Shown here one piece after another: positions 19,501-25,978 of a stretch of DNA of 32,146 nt. The notes beneath the pieces were generated by a model, which was given only the letters and a program-made list of their open reading frames with translations, did not search any database and had not been told where the DNA came from. How positions within the stretch are numbered: position 1 is the stretch's first letter; each line of letters begins with the position of its first letter. Source of the DNA: a virus; the IMG/VR virus record IMGVR_UViG_3300002835_000683, positions 1-32,146 of that record. One strand, 5' to 3'. Both the position numbers and the translations under genes were made by a program.

Positions 19501-22095
19501 TCTACTGTCTAAGACATCAAATAATGGGGGTTGTTGTAGATATTCTTTTTGTTGGCTTTGATTCCAATTAACCCCATCAAACCACCATTGGCTACCTTTA
19601 TATATTCCTAGTTTAACCACTGTGGTATTGTAGGCAATAACATCTCCATCGGCCGCTTTTGTAAGTTCAACATAATAAGGGCCCGATGGTAATTGTAACG
19701 AGTTAACGCTATATTGAACTAACGTTAATAGATAAATTTTATTTTTAACTAGCGGGTCAGTATCGTTGCCAAAAATTACACGTAGACCTTCTGGGTAGGC
19801 AATATCGCCGTTACTGTCAAACAGCTCAATACCAAATACACTGGTATATATTTTACCTTGTAGGTCAATGAACGCATTTTGAATAGTTGTATCTAATACG
19901 TCAATTGGTGCTTTAGCAATACGCCCATCATTGACCAATTGCATATTAGATTCAAATTGTACAATAGGACGTTGGCCACGAATACCATTATTAAAAGTTG
20001 GAACAGTGCCATTATAGGCTGCTGTAGCAGTAATTACATCAACATGGAACCATCGATTGCCGCGAGACCATGCATTGCGTTCTTTACTTGCACGATTGAT
20101 GGTAATGTAGTCGGGGAAATATTCACCTGGATAATTTATTGCTATTTCATCAATATATGCTTCTGGAGTTACTAGCTCGTCAACTGGTACTAATTGTATT
20201 CCGCCACCGATATCACCAACTTGTTCAACATAAAATTGACGATTTTGATAGTATGCTGGGGCTACATCATCACCAAATTGCACTTTAAGCCCTGATGTGA
20301 ATTCAATACCATTAGGACTAGTATAGTTTTGCTGACCTATGATATCAGTCTCTACATCTATTATCCACCCAGCATATTGAATAATTTTAATCGGAGTATA
20401 GATATTTGGCGCAACCCCATCTTGAATCCATAATTGATCATTTTGTGAAGTCAATAAAGGAACCGTAGCAAAGAAGCCGTCGTAATCTTTAAAGAATTCT
20501 TTGTTAGCATTTGCAATGCCAAGTTTAATATAGATCTTCTCATTAACTGCTACATCTTGAGTATGAACTAGTTTAAGCAACGGGTCGCCAGATGCAATGC
20601 TTGTAACTATAGTTCCGGCAGCAATGTCTGTGTACGATGCTGTTACATTCATTACTCCTGTATCGTTGGTTAAGGTAAATTCACTTCCACTAACCGTGTC
20701 GCTGATTGTAAATGTTGTTACTGAAGTAACATCTTTAATATAGTAAGTAGTACCTGAAATTATTCCTCCCACTGCTGGGTTTCCAACAAATACCACAGGC
20801 ATATTTGCTACTAAGCCGGTTGTAGTTGTAACAGTGATCTCGTTGGTACCAGATGCAGTTGCAGACAGTGCGGTTATGACATCTGTACGTTTTATAGTCG
20901 CATTAGCCGATACCGTAACAGTGTTAGGAACATAAACATATTCTTGTCCTACAGTTGCGTCATATAATAATGATACTACTTGACTTCCTACTGTTAAACT
21001 TGTACCAGCAATAATATTTGCAGCAATAGCAGTATCTAAACGTAATTTTTGACCAATGTCAACATAAACCACACGCCATACGTCATAACGATCTTCTTCA
21101 GCAATGACCGCATTGGCATCATACCCCGGAATAATATCGCCGTCATTGTCAACTACTACTGGATTCGTCCAGGCTTCTTCACCTGCATTTGTCCACGTGT
21201 TAACATCGACAAATATAGTATATCTGCCGTTTAGTTGACCTGTGATACCTGCATATTGTGGATATGCGGTTAAAAATTGGCTTAATGTTTTATTAGCTAC
21301 CTGACTGTACGGGATAGGAGTAGCATAGTCTACACTAAACACAGTAGGCATATTGACATAACGATCTTGTGCGTAGGTTTGTGGTACTTTGAATGTTACT
21401 ATACCGTTATCAGCACCGTTATTTTCTACGCCAAATACATCGCGTGAACTTAAGGTAGGAGTAGCACTAACTACACCGTCTATACCAGTCTCTGTTTGAA
21501 TCCAAAACGGCACACCCGGTTGGTCAACTACAAACTCATAAACTCCGCCGCGGGCACAAATAATACTGTTATCAACAACACCGTTGTTTCTAAATATATA
21601 ACGACCGTTAGCAGCATCACGTGTCACGGTGTAGGTAATCGTTAAATCAACCCCGCTAGTGCTTACATCAACAGGATCGGGCCCATCGGGCAACCAGTAG
21701 TATTGACTAAAATTAATTAATTTGTCGAAACTAATTTTAGGATCAAACGTATAATAATCTTGTTCAAATAACCGACTGTGATTATTTGTTAGCCCACCGT
21801 AATATCCAATTTTATCTAATAGGTCAATATAGTCAGCAACAAAGGTAACATTGTTCTGTTCATCTTGAATTACAACCCCCGGCTCCAACTGGTAATTTTG
21901 TCTAGTAGCGTTATATTCAATAACATAACTATCACTAGGTTTATATGTAGGAGCAAATTTACGACCGATATATCCGTAAAGCGTTTCTAAGTTTGGTTCA
22001 GTTACTAACTGATCCATTGTAGCAGCTAAGAATTTCTTATTAGCATCACTTTGGAATACGGTAGGTAAAAATTTGTAGGTTTTTCTTGTTGCCAT
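7522..22095 (-). CDS. Giant virion structural protein of the baseplate wedge (4857 aa) with FG-GAP beta-propeller
   Basis: I recognise the N-terminus (RKTYKFLPTVFQSDANKKFL, YIGRKFAPTYKPSDSYVIEY, FSQYYWLPDGPDPVDV) and a core at about 1225-1610 (TVIRGHDGSITPSFGDYRD, PWEMLGFPSQPDWWQGFYGP, GLSDFIPVDENG) as conserved in giant structural proteins of marine T4-like phages. It follows gp6, the T4 gp7 position. Other parts: a TTGL...GIISGTTYYIKDV module (about 405-480); a carbohydrate-binding-like WYQGQDY...YYTA...NWQVLG segment (about 1988-2035); seven FG-GAP-type repeats (about 2420-3310); GKGY/GSGY repeats (about 3990-4055); a second WSANTAY...YIVTGN...SWNYVS segment (about 4585-4670); and an Ig-like C-terminus with YTWEWSADGITWN and YQVRCTTTF. 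There is no signal peptide or membrane span. T4 gp7 has 1032 aa, so this may carry other wedge functions. The structural call is firm; the gp7 equivalence is inferred. No frameshift is visible over 14.6 kb. Confidence 0.8.
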   Translation of the reverse strand: MATRKTYKFLPTVFQSDANKKFLAATMDQLVTEPNLETLYGYIGRKFAPTYKPSDSYVIEYNATRQNYQLEPGVVIQDEQNNVTFVADYIDLLDKIGYYGGLTNNHSRLFEQDYYTFDPKISFDKLINFSQYYWLPDGPDPVDVSTSGVDLTITYTVTRDAANGRYIFRNNGVVDNSIICARGGVYEFVVDQPGVPFWIQTETGIDGVVSATPTLSSRDVFGVENNGADNGIVTFKVPQTYAQDRYVNMPTVFSVDYATPIPYSQVANKTLSQFLTAYPQYAGITGQLNGRYTIFVDVNTWTNAGEEAWTNPVVVDNDGDIIPGYDANAVIAEEDRYDVWRVVYVDIGQKLRLDTAIAANIIAGTSLTVGSQVVSLLYDATVGQEYVYVPNTVTVSANATIKRTDVITALSATASGTNEITVTTTTGLVANMPVVFVGNPAVGGIISGTTYYIKDVTSVTTFTISDTVSGSEFTLTNDTGVMNVTASYTDIAAGTIVTSIASGDPLLKLVHTQDVAVNEKIYIKLGIANANKEFFKDYDGFFATVPLLTSQNDQLWIQDGVAPNIYTPIKIIQYAGWIIDVETDIIGQQNYTSPNGIEFTSGLKVQFGDDVAPAYYQNRQFYVEQVGDIGGGIQLVPVDELVTPEAYIDEIAINYPGEYFPDYITINRASKERNAWSRGNRWFHVDVITATAAYNGTVPTFNNGIRGQRPIVQFESNMQLVNDGRIAKAPIDVLDTTIQNAFIDLQGKIYTSVFGIELFDSNGDIAYPEGLRVIFGNDTDPLVKNKIYLLTLVQYSVNSLQLPSGPYYVELTKAADGDVIAYNTTVVKLGIYKGSQWWFDGVNWNQSQQKEYLQQPPLFDVLDSRLDLSTGEVIQGKSLSQYTRSTFIGTQIFGYDRATTGTTDSVLSRGPVAPVYDANGNAITNFYLSYKNFTTQGDIKFQNFFNTDTFSYVDESGTIVSRNVNLGYIQKIVDSQTLDPKNTWLTVPEQSKQYQLFSFVYTEPTNPDNYLNINGYTDTFTLDITPVSDEQSIPYVKVFQNFVYLKPTIDWTIVGNQITISTTLNINDQIDILVYSNEISSTAFYQVPQNLDLNSQNIDIDSLTLGQLRNHLVALAQNSTIVEGDVLAQSNLRDIDIKQQGGTILKHSAPVPYASLFLIDEQANFINSVRYTQQEYTKFKNKFLELSTSLEGIDPTDPIGSVDKILTRINIVKNKSFPWYYSDMVPYGPLKNIVGQIGAIDGFEVFDPLQTNYEITNIFSDTKLSNQAVLVYLNDQQLIKGLDYTFRTDTPSIDFTIALAVGDIIKIVEYSNTDGNYIPETPSKLGLWPRYTPEIFVDDTYRTSTTVIRGHDGSITPSFGDYRDSFLLELELRIYNNIKLSANTTFSEIFSVVPGKFRSSDYTLADANQVRSQSFLNWVGNNKLDYTINDTFDPNDPFTWNYSSSRDRVNGELLPGSWRACYMYFYDTIRPHLTPWEMLGFPSQPDWWQGFYGPAPFTGGNKVLWDDLEAGYIRYGDRQGIDPHYVRPGLSDFIPVDENGNLISVAQLLCRTFNSKQAGAAWAIGQQGPVEFAWRTSSDFPFAAQQALALLKPAKYFGTLIDVNSYTPLNALYTFSTDVQGITTEITQYLEDSTNRQITQSAVDYNGNTSAGTVYRGAGYINWITEYLINQGVSPAKYLLPLVQNFQVNLTYKVSGFTDQKYLEVLAEQVSPTSTNDSILIPNENYKVFLNEKPVAMDEIIYSALIIEKTNNGYSMRGYDLFNSYFTIIPSIINNNASKIKVLNSTATIYNDYQNLLMNVPYGYEFNTQQQVVDFMISYERYLIAQGWTFTDTDPQLNEIKNWRLSAREFLYWAQQGWKAGSILVVSPVSNTLNAITSGAVTEGIEDSQYGSRVVDQNFNLIKNNNYAVYRTPTEFKLELQDEASVIGYVKVSLVQYEHTLIFDNTTVFNDVIYQPSSGNRQFRLKLIGQRTADWDGSLSPEGYIYNSGVVDAWYQGQDYLKGDLVQYKSQYYTALRDIPANGTFQFQNWQVLGKNEIQTGLLPNFSTIAVESQSFYDSYAKIRNKNQMAYSHALIGFRERQYLSDLGLTETTQIEFYKGYVAQKGTKNAVDAFTKATINNLTSNIALYEEWAVRVGEYGALTSNPFVEIALDEKAFGVNPSVASFVDAADNNLANGVTIFNSTQLHKSYGAYSANVALNRTENSDYDNDIPTAGYVNIDDVDLQIFDLTNYVDLDNKIADMGSGYLIWVAKDFTQDWNVFRVTETNNQITAVTNSLNGYITFTTDNPHGLSKYDIFLVKNFDAAYNGFYQVLRVTGASSLLVRYTGDITNLGNLTTQTGSGMLFRLDSMRFKYMEESRVYGLLNPPNGWKVGDKIWIDIDAETTAVQGQPFGTQPSGTWKVYEKQTPWGLDQEVIKGGSEYVPNDGFGTSVKMSSDGLIIVAGAAQQGQIQFTTTGYLNANVGAYIEQVSSGANLTLVSNLGGNIYAGQYNNNFTFDSTGNLSILSIDTGAKFISSTTRIGYVNTFLKNYAGEFDQGLILTPTAANTYAYGHSVDLATTAAGNTKVAIGAPSSWSGNGYVYIYDKTLSSYSFDRSQILVSNVTGDQFGYSMAFNQDGEWLYISAPGNNSVYAYGLKRYVPVQTQLTSVNNKNTVYLNSPISVNPTDVLIQANTGARTSVLSVVSSTEIVVDNITNFVKVTTGTDGNVVIDANLTILANISVLSSGNLVSYGVYPTDLRSNAAVSSIQINSFTPDFTSGSDASSLLVTSLDKTFIPNIDYVFDYSTRTVRFINNGNIASNANISATTVTITQRPYYALVQKLTVPTGNSWAQFGYAISSSFDGAQVAVGAPGDTVEDINGILQLGAGAVYVYDRVIEAFNSVTDAVAGTGGQDYNTENIIATVHKVTIDGIENIQYTVVGTNTIRFTNPPAIGQVILVEVNKFNYLERLIGVDSLTGGLAAIQANAAFGTSLTICSNNCAIYIGAPYYDNGTEYNSGAVWKFHNRGRLYGTDTGYVLNPTFNPVDTIRLNNFEVRISLGLTGNVTVSTGDWITQPSTGANVRVTESTTGDIVKVSGYQNAYVFSTGANVAINNSWTASNVAVRLTTLDEFVQDVNDANILGVTATNENGYLRLDSDVKVAKDQLRILSGITNSSSAGVLAESEMIVFAFMQIIVNPYGLPGEYFGTKVKLAANAYMLVIGSARGTTKELTTIDVSTTTNGTVFDAASTRLHDRIPGSGSVYIYELYDDPRDDVEDPGRYAFAQQLDPGILIPGGQFGYALDIEGAYITIAAPFMAPAGAPAKSGSIYVFSNPTMARGWGLIRYQSPKVDLDSVTRAYLYSSQTNLIEENLQFVDPAKGRILGQAEENISFKTEYDPAVYNKGYNSEADINSSVYWSDKQVGKVWWDLSTVRFIDYEQDSLTYRSLHWGELFPGSSINVYEWIESTVLPSQYVNTNGALQGIPKHEDDSAYVEIITVDQTTGIITTRYFFWVYDQTHLDDTIPSRTLPVKAIVDYIANPKSQGIPYAAMIRSNAIVFYNVATYLSSDNTIVHLDHQLEINTDLIHSEYELIQKGNPNNPIPTKLVNKFVDSLAGIDQQGSTVPDPTLSLADRYGVDIRPRQSMFVDRLSAVNEMIQYVNDIFAINPIAEQFDLTGLNAQEAEPNFKLGEYDQAVSTEVELEYIDTLPLSPGYRVLVKNDTSQNGLWVLYTLTDSKSWLITRVQSYKTSIYWSYADWYATGYSASTKPDFSVETTVNALALQAIAGSVIYIRNATGNNTWQLVVVEVGGGLGVVGIQNGTVQLDTTLGNYVDNNLGFGNQDFDSNRYDQNPNKEIRSIVQALYNNIFKNTLQGEFNNLFFVMINYLLTEQTYVDWLFKSSFISITHKLRTLSQFPSYVVDNQTYYQNYIEEVKPYRTKIREYLLDYTGNDTFGGDITDFDLPAYYDTFGLTSMFRSPSGEAPYVAKDSATWQTWPYNQWYNNRNLVVDGIRIENAGKGYILPPAITIISTDGNGNGATATATLDGNSGSLISITVTNSGSGYTTTPTVIVNGSVVGNIVVIGGNVNLISSTYTINSTAGLFTGMSANTAFDATTVIAAIDSANSQITMSSANISSFTGTAISFGYTSINAGTVATAYAVMKNPVVRSFNSTLKFDRINYTSNVKVWTANTTYIQTQFDANGRVSSGDIITYAFQDGNVMLRKAYFINSNITTSTQFIPSDYTVCPASYFSNANDRIIGYYEPANVMPAVDTIQTAVTMANTATNTNTIYVYNAASLAKNMYIGESGVQAGYVTGLIGNINLQVNSLGHFYGNLYKGSTAIENITNMSGLQVGQYVTGANIGFEATIVSVNYTTNSVNLTDTISGNLTLANISFGGIPIKVTQVTLSTNVTLATDTTITARYDSLEQLVPGVTYPTSVTQSVPFTLNPLFGRSYDIAPYDPVQFSKDGIALLSTSVYDQALYSLYANIALGTAPEDIVTQGGQFIDTYHSRAPEELVPGITFDTLDMRIYTKVGANVAAYRIFDNMVNEPAYLKISTANTTQLSTNLSITDANIYVIDATLLTEPSPLYARPGVVFINGERITYYKKNIYTPVVWSANTAYAAGTAINYAGNNYIVTGNVNANSWNYVSTANISYLPGTNVLGQIRRGTQGTGANVLYPVGVRVTDASPNQTLPDTVYGNLMVNANVLYNSGTGGNILEGNGLVGSTTSAAMFIKDWPSYDPTNIYTYVINTPVTNWSLAVNASTARFASNVTISDVFGVVVTSSATESLLPASSRTMKYTWEWSADGITWNVITDSWTYIDGIQFAQGTNNTLSLVNLNDPAHAWYPTGPIGYQVRCTTTFNSIYGLIPFASATGTITA

Positions 22096-22113
22096 GCTAG
22101 TCCCGTCTTTTTG

Positions 22114-25100
22114 TTAACTTACTATGATTGCACCAGTTTGATTTAATTGTGCCGCAGTAATTGCTGTAATAATTTGTACGTTGTCTACTGTGGCTGCGCT
22201 TGTAATAATTTCATTGATGTTAGCATTTACCTGTAATAAACTACCAAATGCATCTGCTTGATTAGCAGGAACAATGATAATGCTAGAAACATTAGGACTT
22301 AATTGAACATGTAGATAACTTGCTAGTTCACTAAAGTAAAAAGTTTCGCCGAAGTCCCAGTTTGAAACATCAAAATATGTGTTAATGGCAGCAATTACGC
22401 TGGTTTTAATTTCGTTATCACTGATCACTACGTTAGGATTTTTAACGATCTTAAACGTAGCCTGCAGCGTAGGTATTGCCTTGCTACCAAATAAAGGTTT
22501 AAACTTAGCTGGATTATAAATGATAGTGTCGCTAATTGCTTTGTAGTTGTCTAAGGTGCTGTAATCAAGTTGCAATTCTTCACTAGTAGGTGCCAGCGGC
22601 TGTGCAACTTGTCCAGATGTATCTTGTATCCATGTTAAGTAATCAATTGAATATTGCTGTGTTAATACATACAAGTCGATAATATTATTTGGGCTTGGGT
22701 CAATACGTCTGTTATTAGGACTGTTATGACGATATTGGAAGTATAAATCTTGACGACCCAGTTTAGCTGTGTACCCCGTAACTGTGTTAATTGCAAACAC
22801 TGCACCGCTTACAGTTAATTGATAAAATATATCTAAATTAGGAATGTAAAATAATTGTCCTGTTTGATATAGTGTTTTTGCCTGTTCAATTGCACGCAAG
22901 GTATTGTATGATGACACCACGGTGGCATTATCCACAGGAGTTTGAATAACAAAGTTATCGTAACTTACAGTATCTTGAAAGTATACATATTTTTCAGCTG
23001 TGTTTACTGTAGGGTTAACAATGAGATCAAACAGTTCGGGATTATCAGGTATGCCGTCATTGTCGCTATCGCTGAATGTTATATAAATTTTATCAATGTT
23101 TACATACCCGTCAACTTCAGTAATTGACTTATTGATGTACCATATATAATCTAATGCCAATGGGTTGCTATCATCGGGATTGCTGTTAACTTTTAACACC
23201 TTAATTTGATCGTGTACTGTTAAGCCCGTTTTAGCATCAAAAATCTTTGTGGCGCCATCATAGTAGAAATTAGTTTCTAGTACACTTTCAAATACATAAT
23301 TTAATCCATGATACAATACAGTGTATGTTTTACCTACTGTTTGGAATGCAATAATCCAGCTAGCGTCTTTGGCTTGCCCGCTAGTGTCTCCCGCCCATGT
23401 TAGTCCAAAGTCACTGGTTAAGTCTAAGTCTGTTGGTAGTATAATTTTCCAGGTGCCGGTGTCTGTATCGTAGCGTAGACCAAAGTTGGCATACGCTTGT
23501 ATGTAGCCCACCATTGATTGTACTAATGCGTTAGGGAAATCAACATTAAACACCGCAAATACTTTGTCACCAATAACAGTTTGTGCATTACCGTCTAAGC
23601 CAACTGCTGGAATAATTTGATTTAGTGTAACCGGTCCTGCACCACTGGCTAAATTACCTTGCCCACCATTGGTGCCGTCACCTACTACTAATTCAATAGC
23701 TGCATATACATAATATTTGTCTCCCGATTTGCTAGGAGTGCCTGTGCGTACATAGTTTTGGCTATCAAAGTAATTGCCTGTACCTGCACTAAATCTAATA
23801 ATCGCGCCCTGGCGAATGTATTTGTTGCTGTTGGCAACTATATCACCAATTTGTAGGATATTGCCTGCTACGTCAACAAAAAAGCCAGTACAACCGTTGG
23901 CAATTGTAGTTGATGTGTGCCAATATACATCTGTCAAAGTAATTAACGGATAGTCAGCGTAGAATAATTGTTGCGTTTCTGTTGCTTGTGCAATAGGAGC
24001 AACACGATCATAAATTGTACGATAGATGTCGTTGGTTGTAAAGAAGTCAAAACTAAATGTATCAGTAAAGCTATCACGATATAACATACCATCTTGTGAA
24101 AAGATGTTAGTACTTGAATATTTGCCAGTTGCGTCAATGACATCTAAGTAACGACTAACACCAGAACTTGTACGGTTAACTGCTTTTATTTTTAAAATAT
24201 TACTGAATAGTGTGTAAGGTAAGATATTATAATCTTCACCTGTGATCATACGATTCTGTGTGTAGAATTGTTGTGGAGCCTTTTGTTTAATATCATCTAG
24301 ACTTTCACGTGTACTTGAATTAGCAATAGTATATTGCAGACTAGCTGAGATATTTAATACCTCAACCCGGCCCGATTGGCTAACATAATTAATAGACATA
24401 ACTACACCCTGCATTTCATCGGGTGTAATTTTATACTGTAGGCCATTTGATGCTCTATAATATACACGGAAGTTGCCTTGCGGGATATTACTAAATGCAC
24501 CGTCACCAAATACTAGATCAATTTGATCAGCGGCTTGTGTGTTTACTTGATAGATATTCCGATTTGATGTATTGTTATAGATAACGTTAGTGTTAGCTAC
24601 AGCAGGAACCTGTGTCCATAGCTGACCCAAAGTTCCGTCACTGTTTACACTGTATAACCAAACGTCACTATTATTGATGTTGTTTACGTTAATATTAAAA
24701 ATACGGTTAGGGATACTTTCTGCAAAGTTAAAATCACGCGATTGTATAATACCCTGTACAAAGTACAAGAAGTAACCTGTGTTATTGCTACTGTTGCCTA
24801 GACCGTCATTTCTGTATAAGAAATTAAACGGTGCTGATACCAATGGGGGTGCTTCGTATATGTAGCTTTCACCTGTACTAGTAGGGCTTACAAATTCAAA
24901 GTCCATACTTGTGCCAGCCACTGTGGCTTTAAATGGATAAACTGATAATCTACCAGGTACATAATTTATGTTATATTCTTCTACGTTGATACCTGCAATA
25001 TTCTGACTACCTGCAGGTTTGCCAATCATTTGATTGCTTTGTAATGCGGCATTTAAAATAATAGTGAATTGTTCTAACCAATTGCTGTTAGCACTGTCTG

Positions 25101-25533
25101 CCCAATTAACTACTAGTCCGCTTAGATTGATGCCGTTGCTGTCAAACACTGTTTCGGTTGTTGACACACTGTCAAATTTTAAGTAACCTTTGCTATTGAT
25201 ATTACGTTTAGGATTATATGAAATTAATCGTGCTAATTTAAGAACACTGTCACGACGTTGTGCAGTGTCAATAAAGTTTTCACGTGCGTTTAAGTCGCCA
25301 CGGAAGGCCAATGATTGACCTAAGAAGGCAATCATATCGATTAGTGCAATGAATTCACTTGATTCAATATAGTCGTTGAAGTCTTCTGGGTAGTATAATT
25401 GAAGGTAACTAATCATACTAGCACGAATCGTTTCGTAATCGTAGCTTTGGAAGTCGGCGTTACGGAAGGTTTGATAGACTTTTGTCCAGTCCTCTGCAAC
25501 TAATAAACTCGATTGTCTTGTGGTAATTGCCAT
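22114..25533 (-). CDS. 6: Baseplate wedge protein gp6 (baseplate J-like), enlarged
   Basis: gp6 forms the ring that connects wedges around the hub. The N-terminal 130 residues are highly characteristic: FQSYDYETIRASM, YYPEDFNDYIESSEFIALID, AFLGQSLAFRGDLNARENF and LARLISYNPKR. The C-terminal region (about 990-1139) has KIVKNPNVVISDNEIK, INTYFDVSNWDFGETFYFSE and an Ala/Ile-rich end, typical of baseplate J-like proteins. At 1139 aa it is much longer than T4 gp6 (660 aa); the extra length is mostly central. That part includes DSDNDGIPDNPE (about 820-831), which matches the calcium loop of thrombospondin type-3 repeats. The 51-base gap upstream holds a GATAAATA box 20 bases before the ATG, so it may start a new transcript here; GGGAA lies close before the ATG. 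An ATGTATG overlap offers two starts in different frames; only the second stays open. The family call is secure; the role of the insertion is unknown. Confidence 0.9.
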   Translation of the reverse strand: MAITTRQSSLLVAEDWTKVYQTFRNADFQSYDYETIRASMISYLQLYYPEDFNDYIESSEFIALIDMIAFLGQSLAFRGDLNARENFIDTAQRRDSVLKLARLISYNPKRNINSKGYLKFDSVSTTETVFDSNGINLSGLVVNWADSANSNWLEQFTIILNAALQSNQMIGKPAGSQNIAGINVEEYNINYVPGRLSVYPFKATVAGTSMDFEFVSPTSTGESYIYEAPPLVSAPFNFLYRNDGLGNSSNNTGYFLYFVQGIIQSRDFNFAESIPNRIFNINVNNINNSDVWLYSVNSDGTLGQLWTQVPAVANTNVIYNNTSNRNIYQVNTQAADQIDLVFGDGAFSNIPQGNFRVYYRASNGLQYKITPDEMQGVVMSINYVSQSGRVEVLNISASLQYTIANSSTRESLDDIKQKAPQQFYTQNRMITGEDYNILPYTLFSNILKIKAVNRTSSGVSRYLDVIDATGKYSSTNIFSQDGMLYRDSFTDTFSFDFFTTNDIYRTIYDRVAPIAQATETQQLFYADYPLITLTDVYWHTSTTIANGCTGFFVDVAGNILQIGDIVANSNKYIRQGAIIRFSAGTGNYFDSQNYVRTGTPSKSGDKYYVYAAIELVVGDGTNGGQGNLASGAGPVTLNQIIPAVGLDGNAQTVIGDKVFAVFNVDFPNALVQSMVGYIQAYANFGLRYDTDTGTWKIILPTDLDLTSDFGLTWAGDTSGQAKDASWIIAFQTVGKTYTVLYHGLNYVFESVLETNFYYDGATKIFDAKTGLTVHDQIKVLKVNSNPDDSNPLALDYIWYINKSITEVDGYVNIDKIYITFSDSDNDGIPDNPELFDLIVNPTVNTAEKYVYFQDTVSYDNFVIQTPVDNATVVSSYNTLRAIEQAKTLYQTGQLFYIPNLDIFYQLTVSGAVFAINTVTGYTAKLGRQDLYFQYRHNSPNNRRIDPSPNNIIDLYVLTQQYSIDYLTWIQDTSGQVAQPLAPTSEELQLDYSTLDNYKAISDTIIYNPAKFKPLFGSKAIPTLQATFKIVKNPNVVISDNEIKTSVIAAINTYFDVSNWDFGETFYFSELASYLHVQLSPNVSSIIIVPANQADAFGSLLQVNANINEIITSAATVDNVQIITAITAAQLNQTGAIIVS

Positions 25534-25553
25534 ACATTATTCCCAATATAATG

Positions 25554-25561
25554 TATTTATC
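25554..25561 (-). promoter_or_regulatory. Candidate late promoter box GATAAATA before gp6
   Basis: On the minus strand AAGATAAATACATTATATTG lies in the 51-base gap between gp25 and gp6, 20 bases before the gp6 ATG. It differs from the T4 late box TATAAATA at the first base only. The gap is one of the few larger ones in the window, as expected if a promoter is kept there for the gp6 and giant-protein transcript. Confidence 0.45.
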
Positions 25562-25584
25562 TTAGAAATAAACTGTGTAGTTAA

Positions 25585-25965
25585 TTACTGTGCAGAAAGA
25601 GATTGGGATTCGCCGTTAAAATTTAACAGCATTGTATTGATTTGATTAGTTGGAACGTAGCGCAATTGTAGTTCAATTTGAATACCTTGGTCGTATTCTG
25701 TAACTATGATATTATCAAAACTAACACGAGGATCATAACCAGCAACGGCCGATATGTCTGCAATGATCACACTTTTTAAATCTTCTGTGAACGGCTCATA
25801 CAGTACATTCCAGATAATTGTACCAAAGTTTGGGTTCATCAACTTCTCACCTTTACGGATGTTGAAATGATTTATAATGTCTTGTTTGATTAAGTCAAAG
25901 TCAGTCAAGCGGAAATTTTTGCTTGCTCCTAATGTACTAAATCCTTTATAAGTTGCGCCGGCCAT
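25585..25965 (-). CDS. 25: Baseplate wedge protein gp25 (GPW_gp25 family)
   Basis: gp25 is a small wedge protein that binds the base of the contractile sheath and links it to gp6; it is conserved in nearly all contractile injection systems. The 126-aa length matches T4 gp25 (132 aa). Visible family features are the DLIKQDIINHFNIRKGEK helix and turn, the NPNFGTIIWNVLYEPF segment and YDPRV (D78-R80), the counterpart of the EPR motif that anchors the sheath, followed by a strand ending IQIELQLRYVPTNQ. In T4 the motif reads YEPRI, so the Glu is replaced by Asp here. The gene lies eight bases after the spike gene and before gp6, the standard order. A GATAAATA box overlaps the spike's stop, only five bases from this start, too close to give a normal leader. 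The assignment is secure from sequence and position. Confidence 0.92.
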   Translation of the reverse strand: MAGATYKGFSTLGASKNFRLTDFDLIKQDIINHFNIRKGEKLMNPNFGTIIWNVLYEPFTEDLKSVIIADISAVAGYDPRVSFDNIIVTEYDQGIQIELQLRYVPTNQINTMLLNFNGESQSLSAQ

Positions 25966-25970
25966 ATTAA

Positions 25971-25978
25971 TATTTATC
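25971..25978 (-). promoter_or_regulatory. GATAAATA box overlapping the spike stop, before gp25
   Basis: The minus strand reads GGATAAATATTAATATGG across the end of the spike gene and the start of gp25. The core equals that of the three other boxes, but only five bases separate it from the ATG, so a transcript from it would be leaderless or would miss this start. It overlaps the TAA of the spike gene and may be partly coincidental. Confidence 0.2.
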
